In this document: piece after piece, positions 1 to 10,389 of the stretch
Layout: each line of letters opens with the position of its first letter
Position numbering within the stretch: the first letter of the stretch is position 1
Origin: Theristus sp. LFF4_11
Taxonomy: Eukaryota > Nematoda > Chromadorea > Monhysterida > Xyalidae
Length of the DNA: 64,000 nucleotides
Assembly: GCA_030248135.1 (NCBI GenBank)
Contig: JASANC010002065.1
Location: 1-64,000, forward strand
Direction of reading: 5' to 3'
The notes under the pieces: model-generated
The model's database searches: none
The model's input: only the letters and a program-made list of their open reading frames with translations
Told to the model about the DNA's origin: nothing
Position numbers and translations under genes: made by a program

Positions 1-995
1 ACAGCGGCCACCACCACCACCTTGCCACCAACCACTCGAACGCAGACGCCAGCAACTGTCGAACCGGCCATTCAGACCGTGACACCCGTTCGCCCGGGAA
101 ACAAGACTGATGTGATGCCAACGACCAGCCCTCGGTTCGTGACCATCAACAGAACACTCAGCAACGCACAGTTAAATTGCTGTAAAACCGCTAGCTAGCT
201 CGACGGGGGGGACTGGACTCGATAGAAACCGTGTCAAGACCGAACACGCTGGCTACCGTACTCTGTGGACCCTTAGTTTTTTGCAGTTGACTGGAAAACA
301 ACTGCTTTGGTCGACATCGATTGTCGATCAAAAATAAATGTAGGCCGCGACGCAATACAATATTTTGATAAACAATACAAAATGATTTTCTGCAAAGAAA
401 TGTCTATCAGCGCACTTTTTTGACTCATGAAACCTATCAAACAATTTCTGCGCAGACCAAGTAATGAAACCGAGACGGGGATATGGACAGTGTGGGTGTA
501 CGTCACGATCGGACTGAGTGGCGGGATACTCCTTCTGATGATCGTGATCGGCGGCTTGATTTTTTGTTAGCTGAACTTGTTTTCAAAACATTACAAATTG
601 GACAAATCAAGTTGCATGCGATGAAGTTGTGGTGAAATAACACTGTGTTTAACGCAGTTATCCAAGTTTCAACGTGTACAACTTTTTTATGTTGATGTTG
701 GCGGTATTTTATATTTTCGGTATACAAATCGTTTGTATTTACGTTTTCAGGGGTCGTGAGAGAGAGACGCCTAGTAGGTGCACTTCGACGTGCACATAAA
801 AGAAACGAGGACTTTGAAAACAAGTACAACATGGTGATGGTGCGCGAGAATCTCTGTGATAAATGCGGGGGTAACATGTCGGATTACAGTGTTGGTGTGA
901 TCCCAGGCGTCTCGGCAGAAACGAGTGACACGTCAACGCTCACAGGAAAAACAGAAATTGCAACGCCAGAAAAAACAGAAATTGAAACGCCATGA
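1..995 (+). CDS. 3' end of a Thr/Pro-rich single-pass membrane protein (partial)
   Basis: Three exons fit: 1-170, 456-565 and 751-995. Donors are at 171 (gttaaa) and 566 (gttagc); acceptors are at 455 and 750, and the phases (2, then 1) agree. The first exon is a Thr/Pro-rich stalk with NKT and NRT sequons, like a mucin-type extracellular region. The second holds NETETGIWTVW and then about 25 hydrophobic residues, a clear transmembrane segment, running into VVRERRL in exon 3. That positive patch starts a roughly 80-residue tail, which predicts the tail is cytoplasmic (type I). The tail has a CDKCGG motif and ends in a doubled KTEI(A/E)TP repeat; the stop is at 993-995. If the second intron is retained, the frame stops at 570 just after the membrane segment, giving a tail-less form. 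The 5' part lies outside the window. I do not recognise the family. Confidence 0.6.
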
Positions 996-2587
996 AACGC
1001 TGGAAAACGCTGTGAAACGCACGTTTATGATGATGCAAACGTTTTTAAATTTTGTTAATAGCTTAAAGCAGAAGCAAGGAGCCATTTTTTAAGGTCCTTG
1101 GAAAAAACGGTTGTTCCTCTCTTTTGAGCATAAAAAGGCAAATTAAAAAACAAATGTGATTTTCGAACTCAGCGCATTGAGGCAGTTCGATTGATGCTCA
1201 TTTCATCAAAATTTGAGAACTTTTCAAAAACTTTAAGGGGGTCGGTATTCTGAAAAAGCCATCTTAAACGCTCTTGAATAACATTGCATAACGTCTCAAA
1301 AACATTCATGATGTTGGCCAACGTTACTACTCGCGTTTCCCAGCGTTTCACTTTCTGTTTTTTTCAATGGCTATAAAACGCACAGTCTGCAAATATGCAA
1401 ACGCTTGTAAACGTGCATATTATCAGGATCCACCACCTGCGTTTTCTGTGTTGCGTTTGCAAAACGTTTGATGAACTGAATAACGTTGCTTTAAAAATTT
1501 TAAATACAATTAATTAAATGGAAACGTTCTTGAAAAAGATTCCTAAAAATTGCATTACGTTATTCAACGTTAATCACAGTTAACTCACGTTTTAAAACGT
1601 TTCACATTCGATTTCTACTGCGATGACTGCGAATTTTTACTGACGAGAATCCTGGCATTCGAAGTTAAAACTGAGACTTCATGTGCAACTTCAAATGCCA
1701 GAAAACAAAAATAAACGCGACTGAAAATACATTAAGACACTTCAAATGCCAGAAACCTGAAATGAGAGACAGGATAGTTCAAAAGTACCTCCACCGATTT
1801 TTAATTGTACCGATACCACGTACCCTGTGATATGGTTTACTGATTACGTTACACGATATTCTTACTAATCTCAAGATACACTGGTCCCAATGAGTAATAC
1901 TAGTCTGGTCTCATACTAGTCTCTCTCTGCGTCTCCATCTGCATGTACGTACATCTGCATTGTTTCTGCGTTTATACGGGATTTTACTGGTCTCCACGTG
2001 ATATACTAGTCTCTCAAAGTGACATATTAGCTTCTACAAGTGATATTACTGGTCTCTAAAAGTGATCTTACTGTCATTATTAAACTGCCCAATCCCAATT
2101 ATTCTTCACGTTACTTTGTAAACTCAGCCAACAGCTGATCAAAAAGCGCACAGCTCTGTTAACAAGTAGTTTTTAAACTTAAAAAAGCATATCAGATTTT
2201 TTACCTTATCTGAACAATATCCATGAGACTAGCGCTGGGACTCACCTGAATGATTGAAAATCAAAAGTCCACATGCCACAAAACCAAGTAGAACTGTACG
2301 TGAGCAAACAGATACACAGTATCAATGAAACTAACGTTAAGAATAAAATGAGTCAAAAAGAGCAGAGCGCTGTTAGAAAGTCGTTAATGAGTCATTGTTA
2401 CGTCACCACTGGGGGTTAGATTGCACAGAAAAACAACAACAGATGAGTCTTCGTGAAGGGGCGTGGCCACACTCTCCTCCCTACGCTTATGTTGCCTATA
2501 CTTTAACGTTACCCTCACTCGTTGCGGGATTACACGACTTTATGGCTTCTTTCCAATCGGATTCCGTTCTTTACTTTTTCGCGCAGT
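996..2587. other. Intergenic gap between convergent genes; ACG-rich and short tandem repeats
   Basis: I see no exon here on either strand. From 985 to about 1640 the motif AAACG and its complement recur densely, with inverted pairs (for example 985-1030 against 1340-1385), suggesting a decayed foldback element. From about 1890 to 2080 there are degenerate tandem units of about 25 bases around CTAGTCTCT and GTGATAT. The missing 3' exons of gene A would be expected here if it were full length, but nothing resembling them is visible. Confidence 0.5.
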
Positions 2588-5500
2588 TCATATTCTGCGA
2601 AAATGTGACAGCTCCAAACAAACATACTGTACCGATGTTTCGACGTTGATTTGTGGCGGCGCCGGTGTCTTCGTTGCGTCCGTCAGTCCCGGGCACACTG
2701 AAAACAAATTAGACGCACTTTATGGTTTATGTCACTCTGTTTTTTCTATCTCCATTATTATTAAAGTGATATTCGTCTAAACCTGTCACCAATTTTTTCG
2801 CAGGAAACAGAACACGCGAAACTTTGAATAACAGTGAGGACTTATAAGAAGGAATGTGCATCGGATGTGATTGAAATCAAGCACCGCATGTGTATTTGCG
2901 GCTAAATATATACCTTTTTCTTGCAACTCCAAACTTGTTCTTTCAATATTGTTCCGCGTGCACCGCATTATTCCAGCGACAAAGTGACAAGTGTTGTGGT
3001 GACACAGGCTTCAACAAAAACCAACTGCAGTACCCGGGACACAGTTCAACGTTCCGATGACGGGAGCGGCCGGATTGAATGCGGACGCCTTGCAAGTGGC
3101 GGTTTTCGGTTTCGCCAGCAGATTGGTGCCGTCGTGCAAGTACTGATTCGCCGGTGCACAGGTGGCGGCGTGCGTGGCGCCCTCGGTGGCCAAGTCGCCA
3201 AAGAACGTGCCAGTTGTCGAGAAGGTGGCGTTGCCCGTCTCCGATTTGGCGCACACTGCAATTATTGTGCGCGTCACCGTTTCCGGATAGGGTAAAGGCC
3301 GTGTTCATATTGACGTACGCGTACCGTGCGGCACGTCACGTGACGTCGGGATTCGTGTTGTTGCATACTGCCGTCTATGAGATACGTATGTGTGTAGGTT
3401 TTTTCAACAGGCGAAATCGAAAGCAAATCGAATGAACACCGCAAACCCGTGGAACTCAATTTGGTTTCTCCTAAGATGCACTGTAGGTAAGGCTGATGAG
3501 ACGCAAGACAGCATGCCAGCGAAATCATGCTAGCTGCCGAAAAAAAACCGACAGAAACAAGCATGCATACGATCGACACAGTTGTAGGCGGTGATATCGA
3601 CATCCCAGTCCTCGTTGGCGGTGCACGTGGCCGTGACGGCCGCCGCGTGCCACGTTTTGCCGTCGTGCAGACGCTGCTTGGTGAAGTCGCAGGAAACCGT
3701 CTGCTGCGTACCGACGTTCGTCTGTGATGGAGAAAAGCATGGATGTTTCATGCATGTTGTATCGTAGGTACAGTCGAACTCTAAATTAAGAGGGAATCAG
3801 CTGATTCGTTGGTGATCGCGTGCTTGTATGCTTTCTGTGCAGGCATTTATTGTTGTGGGAGCGGAGTTTGGCTTGCACAGAACGCATGCATCACGTGATC
3901 ACCAACCAATAAGCTGATTCCCCATAATTTAGATTTCGACTGTATTCTGTATGGTCATCGGCGGTCAACCAGAATTGGCCAAAGAAATAAAACTAAAAAA
4001 TAATTGCAGAACGCTGAAAAGAATAAATAGCGTGCCTTGGTTGGGTCGGCCGAAGTCGGACTGCGGGTGGCGTTACCAGTGAATTTCGGAAACGTGCATT
4101 GACCTGAAGTAGAGCAATCAATGCGCACACACAGTTGTAGACTGATTTATTTGCAGCCGTACTCAGTATACCGCAACAATAAACTCAACAATCCATCGAT
4201 CTTCAATTGAAATAAAAGTTTGCGGCTGCCTACGTGAACGTGCGATATCGCGAATGCGGGAGCGCGAGCTCGTAAAAAAATATCTGCACGAAAGGTAGCG
4301 AGTATAGCTGATTGGCTGATTGCACACACGTGCAGTTGATGCATGCATTCTGTGCTGGCAAACTCTGCCTCCACAGCAATGCCTGCACAGATTGCACGCA
4401 TCAACCAACCAATCAGCTAGTTGTATATGAATTTAATGACTAAACGAACCTAAATAGCAGTAGTTCGCCAGCTCCGGCCCGACCGTCCACTGGGTGCTGT
4501 TGCAGACGCTGCCCTTCGCCAGACTGTCGTTCGTCAGGTACGGCTGCACACAGGCGACAGAGGCGACATGTTGATCGGGGATCAGGGCGTCCGTCGTTGA
4601 GTACGTGATCACCGTGTTCGGCACCGTGAAGCGTTCGCAGCCTGTGTGTTGCGATTGTTTCATTTTTTTTAGCAATCGAATGAAGAGTTCGCATGCACAC
4701 TGAACTCGTTTGAAATTTACGGACGAACTCTAAATTAAAGGGAATCAGCGTCGTCGTCGGTGATCACCTGATGCATGCTTTCTGTGAAGAAATGATCACC
4801 AACCAATCAGCTACAGTTGGATATGTTGTAGAGTAAGACTGTAACGAAATGCAGCAACAGCTTACTAGTAAGCTGGAAGTTGCCGAGTCCGACGCCGAGC
4901 GCCGCGCCGAGTGTGCACACGATCGCACAGATCATGCCGACTGCCCCCAGCACCGCCCTCGCGCGCAGCGTGTCGTAGTCGAAAAACTCGGGATTCTCAA
5001 TGTCGCTGATGTCCATGCCTTCGCTTAACAGCTGCAAACGACCACATGTTTTTCTTGTTGTTCCGTTTTTTCATGGTTTCACTCAAGGATTTGGCTTGGC
5101 ATTGCATTCCGGCTCTGTGTCTTTTGCTGTGTGCCAGTTCTTTGAATCTTGAATTTTTGAATCTTTGAATGTTTGAATCATGTAAAGACCAATCATTGTT
5201 TGAAACTTTGATTGGAAAGAATGAGCGGTGATCGGGTTTGGTTAGAATCAAAAATCTCATTTGTGAAAAACATATGCAACCGGATTCCGTGTTTTACGGG
5301 CAATGTATTCTGCTGAAAAATTTAAAAAATACACCGTACATTCCTTGCAGGTAAAATCAACTGCAATCCCGCCTCACCTGGTTAATCGGACTCTTCTGTT
5401 CGATCTGAAACGGGCGCACCCGATCGGGTACGCCTTGTTGCTGAGCGCCTGACGACGATTGCTGCTGCAACTGCTGAAACGGATTCTGATTCGGACTCGA

Positions 5501-5704
5501 CTGCTGCGGCTGCTGGCCGGACTGACCCGGCTGCGATTGCTGCTGCTGAAACGGGTTCTGCTGATTCTGCTGATTATTGAACGGATTGTTCTGTTGGTTC
5601 GCCGGTGACTGCTGCTGCTGATTCTGCGGACGAAACGGGTTCTGTCGTTGCTGCTGCGGCTGGTCCCACGGACGATTGCGATTGCTGGTCTGCTGATTCG
5701 GTCG

Positions 5705-5739
<35 letters not shown>

Positions 5740-8466
5740 GCAATTGTTGATTACGATCAGTCGGCCGATTCTGCTGTCTGAGTCGTTCGTTCTTCAGTTT
5801 CTGCTGCTGCTCCTGCTGCTGACGGAGTCGCTCCTGCTGCGAGTCGCGTTGCGAGTCATGTTTTCGCTCGTTCTGATTGCGGCGGTGGTCGTCGTCTCTG
5901 AGCATTTTTTAAAATTGATAACATTCTTCGCTGACAAATGTTTTGTCAATGTATTTTTGTGACAACGATGAAGTTCATAGAATTGAAACAATATGCGTAT
6001 AAGAAAAAAAGCGAATCACCGGTGTCTGTCTTCCCGTTTACGGCATTTCTCAAGCGCTTTTGCGGGAAACATGTGGTATTCGTCGGTTGGCGCAACACGG
6101 CAGATCGACACGCGCAGCATTCGATGAACGCTAAACGTTTTTTTATTTAAAGAGGCTAAACCAAGTCAACAAGAAATGCTGTATTTTTCTACAGTAGCTC
6201 ATTTCCTGGTGAACTGTTGATTGAACGTGTCAAACATTTCCACAAACATGACCTATCCAATTCATCAGGACGCCTCCCCGAAGTGTGTTTAGTCACGCAA
6301 TGACAAAAAACTCGATGGGCGTTATTCTTGGTCGACAAAAAAAACGCTTTTCTTGATGACAGGACGACAAAAAAACGACACGTTGATACCACGTTTCGGA
6401 CGTCACAATTTATTCAGCGTGCATCACCCCCACCGATCATAGACGATGTCCTCGATCAAGCGATTCTCCATGATCGCGGATCGCGGCTGCGTGACGCGCA
6501 GCGACGTCGCGCCCGACTTCACCGGTTTCTGCATCGTGCGACATTCGCGTTTCTCTGTCACCTCCGTCTGACGACAGCAGAACAGTTGCAGATTGCTGGC
6601 GTTGGTTTGTTTCTTCGTCAGATTGGATTGGCTTTTTCTTTTGCCGTTTTTTTCAAATAGTGATTATTTCCAATGCAGATTTGTCTCCAGGTGTCAGTTT
6701 TTGGTTGAAAGCGTGGTAGGCCACCGGACTAAGCGCCAAACAGAGTGACAAACAAATTTCCCTTTCTCACATCACGTTGAATATGGCAGACATTGGTGAA
6801 TGAGCCGGCTGAGTGGCTGAGTGGATAGCACTTGGGACTTCCAATCGGAAGGCCCGGGTTCGAATCCGCTCGTGACCACTCGGCTGCCCCGGGTTGCGTG
6901 GGGTTTAATGGTTCGGCAGCATAAACGTCGGCTTTCTTGATTCACAAGATTGCTGTTCCGGTGGCGAGGAACTTAATGACATCGCGCCCATGCATACCAG
7001 CGCAGCTTGCCCAACGACCACTTCTATAGCAGAAAAACTGCTTCCAACGTCGCAGCCCATGTGGTGGACAATAAAAAATTGCGACACTGCCTTTCCCCAA
7101 GGGCGTTGGGTAAGGATAAAAAGGGGGCAACAAACAACAACAACAACAACAACAACGACATTGGTGAACATCAGCTTACATACAGTACGTAAAAAAGGGC
7201 GCAGCAGGGGCTCAATGGTGATGTACACTGTGGCAGTGGCACTAGTGGACTGTTAGCCACTAATAAAATTTATAAAAACTGCACTACTGGGCCTACCAAG
7301 CTTTTATAAAACTAGACCCAGAAATTTATAAACAAACAAACAAAAATAATCAAAAAGACAGCGCTCTCGCCGCACCCGCGAACGCTGCGGATGCCGCGCA
7401 CGATGCCGCTCGACTGACCGAAGCCGAAATTCTGACACGACGACAGCCACTGGCAGACCTGCGAAAACACACGCACACAACGTTCGTTCGTGGGTTTTTT
7501 TTTGTTCGAGTATATCATCTTCATCAAAAAACACCAAAACCCATATTATCAAAACGAATCGAACAGTGCACGAACAAATGTGCATTCGTATTTCTTAGTA
7601 AGTGATCAAAAACAAAACCCGGCCCGGTCGCACCGTTCGACAGTGTTTCTCCCACGGTAGATCCATGCAGCGTTGCACGCGTTGTGTGCGCAGGTCGAAC
7701 GCAAACGCCTGCATGAAGCCGCGTCCCTGCAGGCACTGCGTCGAGTTGTGGCGCACACGGCTGGCGCGAGCGGCTTGCGGCCTGGCAACAGGCGGGGCGA
7801 CACTACTAGTCGTTTTTTTGAAACAGAATTCGTTTAATTAGTTGATTTAACAGATCCACCAGGTTTTTCACGGTACAGCACACCACTGCGACATGGAATG
7901 TCGGTCGGCTGTTGGTTTGTGGTGTTCACTTTCACTCCATTTTAGTAGCTTCAATCGAATATTTGATTTTGTTGATTTGGATTTGATTGTTGAAGTATCA
8001 CTCATTGCATACACTTCAGCTGGCTCTGCTACAGCTGTCTCCAGAAGAAAAAACTTCAACACGCAAAAAATGCATCATGCACACCAACGTCGGTCATTGA
8101 AAGACCACATTGGAACGGGGAATTGGTACAGTGAGTGCGAATAACGGTAGCCAAAACCGTATTCATAACTATTTTTTCAGTTCTGTTTACATAATAAGAA
8201 ACGATGAGTCGCTAGAAAAAAAACAACAGCAACAACTCAACCAACAACAACTCAATCAACAACCTCGACATTTGCGAGCGCCTTCTGAAGCTGGTCGATG
8301 AGCCGGCCGATCGAGCGGACGACGACGGGCGACGTTCTCGGAAACGTGCGTCCGACGGAGCGCGTGCGCGGCCTCGTGAACGAACGCGTGCAGGACGCAG
8401 CTGTTGCGGCGCTGTCGGCGTCGCCAGCAACACCAGTAGCACGATCACGACGTACTGCTTCGCCAT
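2588..8466 (-). CDS. Gene A: Q/N-rich, sushi-domain secreted or membrane protein, 3'-truncated paralogue of gene B
   Basis: Twelve exons join in phase: 8264-8466, 7634-7805, 7376-7458, 6434-6595, 6020-6130, 5378-5897, 4866-5031, 4450-4641, 4036-4103, 3571-3721, 3034-3255 and 2633-2697 (705 codons). The product starts with a signal peptide (MAKQYVVIVLLVLLATPTAP), then an Arg/Ser-rich stretch and Cys-rich exons (NSTQC, LPWEKHCRT, FCCRQTE). A Gln/Asn-rich exon of about 173 residues follows, then a Gly-rich hydrophobic segment (residues from AVLGAVGMICAIV) and sushi/CCP-like domains with four cysteines each and N-glycosylation sequons (GNATF). Exon lengths match gene B closely; several are identical (83, 111, 166, 192, 68 and 65 nt). 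The exon at 4036-4103 must use a GC donor. The last visible exon ends at a good donor (gtacag), but no next exon is found. Reading through gives 14 more residues to a stop at 2588-2590. It is either a truncated duplicate or a short paralogue. Function unknown. Confidence 0.7.
2776..3003. mobile_element. F6 repeat in a gene A intron
   Basis: TTCGCAGGAAACAG, CGCGAAACTTTGAATAACAG and the distal TTCTTGCAACTCC are shared, with changes, with 31900-32102 (in an ECM29 intron) and with 12125-12275 (in a gene B intron). The boundaries are approximate. Confidence 0.45.
3771..3942. mobile_element. F1 element
   Basis: TA-flanked termini CAGTCGAACTCTAAATTA and TAATTTAGATTTCGACTG enclose paired arms containing CAGCTGATT and its complement. 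It lies in a gene A intron. Confidence 0.8.
4722..4827. mobile_element. F1 element, shortened copy
   Basis: It begins ACGAACTCTAAATTAAAGGG and ends ACCAACCAATCAGCTACAG, with the centre deleted. A second, more decayed copy spans about 4308-4430, sharing ATGCATTCTGTGC and AACCAATCAGCTAG. Both lie in gene A introns. Confidence 0.6.
5702..5745 (-). repeat. CAA/TTG run encoding polyglutamine in gene A
   Basis: About a dozen near-uninterrupted TTG triplets on the plus strand read as CAA (Gln) in gene A. Most Gln codons elsewhere in the exon are mixed CAG/CAA, so this tract is the part most likely to vary in length. Confidence 0.8.
6283..6345 (+). mobile_element. Diverged SINE-body fragment
   Basis: It contains AAAACTCGATGGGCG, the same block found in the tRNA-derived elements near 32380 and 42840, preceded by a similar TGACA stretch. 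No tRNA-like head is visible. It lies in the intron between gene A exons at 6434-6595 and 6020-6130. Confidence 0.45.
6801..7156 (+). mobile_element. tRNA-derived SINE with perfect 12-bp target duplication
   Basis: A tRNA-like head (about 6802-6880) shows box A (TGGCTGAGTGGATAGC), an anticodon-like loop CTTCCAA (TCC) and box B (GGTTCGAATCC). A tRNA-unrelated body follows and the element ends in (CAA)n at 7131-7156. GACATTGGTGAA occurs immediately before (6789-6800) and after (7157-7168), a target-site duplication. It sits in an intron of gene A in the opposite orientation. Confidence 0.85.
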
Positions 8467-10389
8467 TATACGTTGTGTTTGTCGACTTTGGCGTTTTTAC
8501 CCTTCGACCATGACGTGTGGCCTGATGCAAACACGGTTTGAGTTTACTTTTATCACTGTACTTTTGTGGTGTTCGGCGACTCCAATGCGCGCGTGTAGCG
8601 TGGTAGATCAGTTTGATGAATGGACGCGCGGGCGGCATTCAAAATTGGTGAAGTGACCAGCCGTGTTTTTGAAGTACGGTTAAGGCACTGAAGCCTTTTT
8701 GAATTGCCGCGGCAAGCAGGAAACTGATTTTCTGCGAAAGCATTGAGTCGCAGAACTACATAGAACAGAAAAGACAATAATCAACATCAAAATCAAGAGT
8801 TCAAAATCGCTAGAGCCATCAGGGAAAATTTTAACAGGCAGACGCTTATTGGCTGCATGTATGTTAACAAGCAGTTGCATTAGCTTCCGTTCCCCGTCTT
8901 TGTATGAACTTGGAACTTTTAGAACGAGGCTTTTCGTTAGATGTTCAATATATTTTTGGGACAAATTGCTTGGGCGAAAATATACGGTATCAAAACTGAC
9001 GAAACTAGAATGTCCTTGGGATGTGATGTACCGTAATCGAGGGGAACGTTTTTAATTCAAATTACTATTTAGTAGAAACAGACGATGCAGGTTTTTAACA
9101 TTCACCCAAACTAGTTTGTGAATATTGTGATTGCATGCATTAGATCCGGACCGCTCACTTTTAGCAAGCAACATTTCAATTTAAAAATGTTTGCTGCAAA
9201 CGTCGTCACAAATTAAAAGTAACTTTCGTTGTTGTAACATTGTTGCATACTGTTGCTTCAATTAGCATAATGCAGCAACGTCAGTCAAACCATTTCAATC
9301 AGCAAATAGAGATAATTAACTGAAAAAACTATGCGATTGTTAGCACGTGAGCACGCAACTAGATAATTGCATTCTTTTGCTGTTTGAAATTAGTGGAATC
9401 AAGTTTTGCTGAAAAAAATGAACAAAAATTCAGTTTGGGTCGACGTTTTTTTGCGGAACGCATTTTATAATTAAAAAATTCTACACTTTTGCGTACTGTA
9501 GCTATTACCGTATATTTAGCGTCTTATTTTTAAATGTTTTATTTAATGGGTGCGGCGTTGATTGCAGTGGCTGTTCAGTGTAAAAAAATCAGTTCCGTTC
9601 TTTGTCGTTGAAAACCGATCGTAATTATCGTTTTACATAATTTAAATAGAATGAATCACGTGTTTCTGAACTCGAGAAATCGTCCGTGCGTGTTCCACTT
9701 CCTTTCGTTCTGTGTTTTGAGCTTCACAGGACGCCGCCGCTGTTCAATTTTACAGTTTTAGTGATTTCAAAAATGTGTGTCTGTCTCTGCACAGGAACGT
9801 CAAGCAATAATGTTTTTTCTAAATGTAAAGTGCACCCACAGCAATACAATAAATGTGATAAAATGATATACATTGTATGGAAGATACATGTCAAAACCAA
9901 CAACATACATATTGTATGAGCAAAAAAATCTTTTTAAGTTCAAAGCAATGCTTCGATAACGACGATAACCGTTTTTTTGTCGGGTTCTTCCATCTTCAAC
10001 AAAACTATAAAACCGCTATAGCTTCACTACAGATTCCTCATCAGCATCGTCAAAGGCCTCGGCATTATCATTTTTTACTAAAAAATCAGTATGAACTTTA
10101 AAAAAAGCTTGCACCATAACCGCAAACAACAATGTCAACAACACAAAAAACCAAAATGAAAGAAATGGCAAAAAACACCGCAGTATATACATGCATAATT
10201 GTGTGGTATTACTGGTCATCATCGGATTACTATGTATTTACAAAACAAACGACTTTTAATTGCAAATGACTTTTAATTGAACAAACCGACACCACAAAAC
10301 ACAGAAATGAAAATAAAAATGAAATATGAAAATTCCCTTTTTGACACGGTAAATATGAAATTGTAAAAAATGTCGTTCAGCCGCATTCA
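8467..10389. other. Intergenic region between paralogues A and B
   Basis: This AT-rich stretch covers the upstream region of gene A and the region downstream of gene B. The only structured item is an F4 element at 8571-8757. Short open frames here have neither coding character nor splice-compatible partners. The promoter of gene A should lie within it, but I can name no specific site. Confidence 0.5.
8571..8757. mobile_element. F4 inverted-repeat element
   Basis: The left end TTCGGCGACTCCAATGCG pairs with the right end GCATTGAGTCGCAGAAC. The inner part repeats CAATTCAAAA and its complement. The same termini recur at 24353, 31036, 36359, 37801, 47143, 49680 and 52499. Confidence 0.65.

Noticed and set aside
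5648..5962. Leu-rich plus-strand frame that looks like membrane segments
   Set aside because: It is the antisense of the Gln-rich exon of gene A (CAG/CAA reversed gives CTG/TTG Leu).
6802..6880. A functional tRNA gene (TCC anticodon-like loop)
   Set aside because: Boxes A and B are present, but the acceptor stem does not close, and the unit continues into a SINE body with a CAA tail and target duplication.
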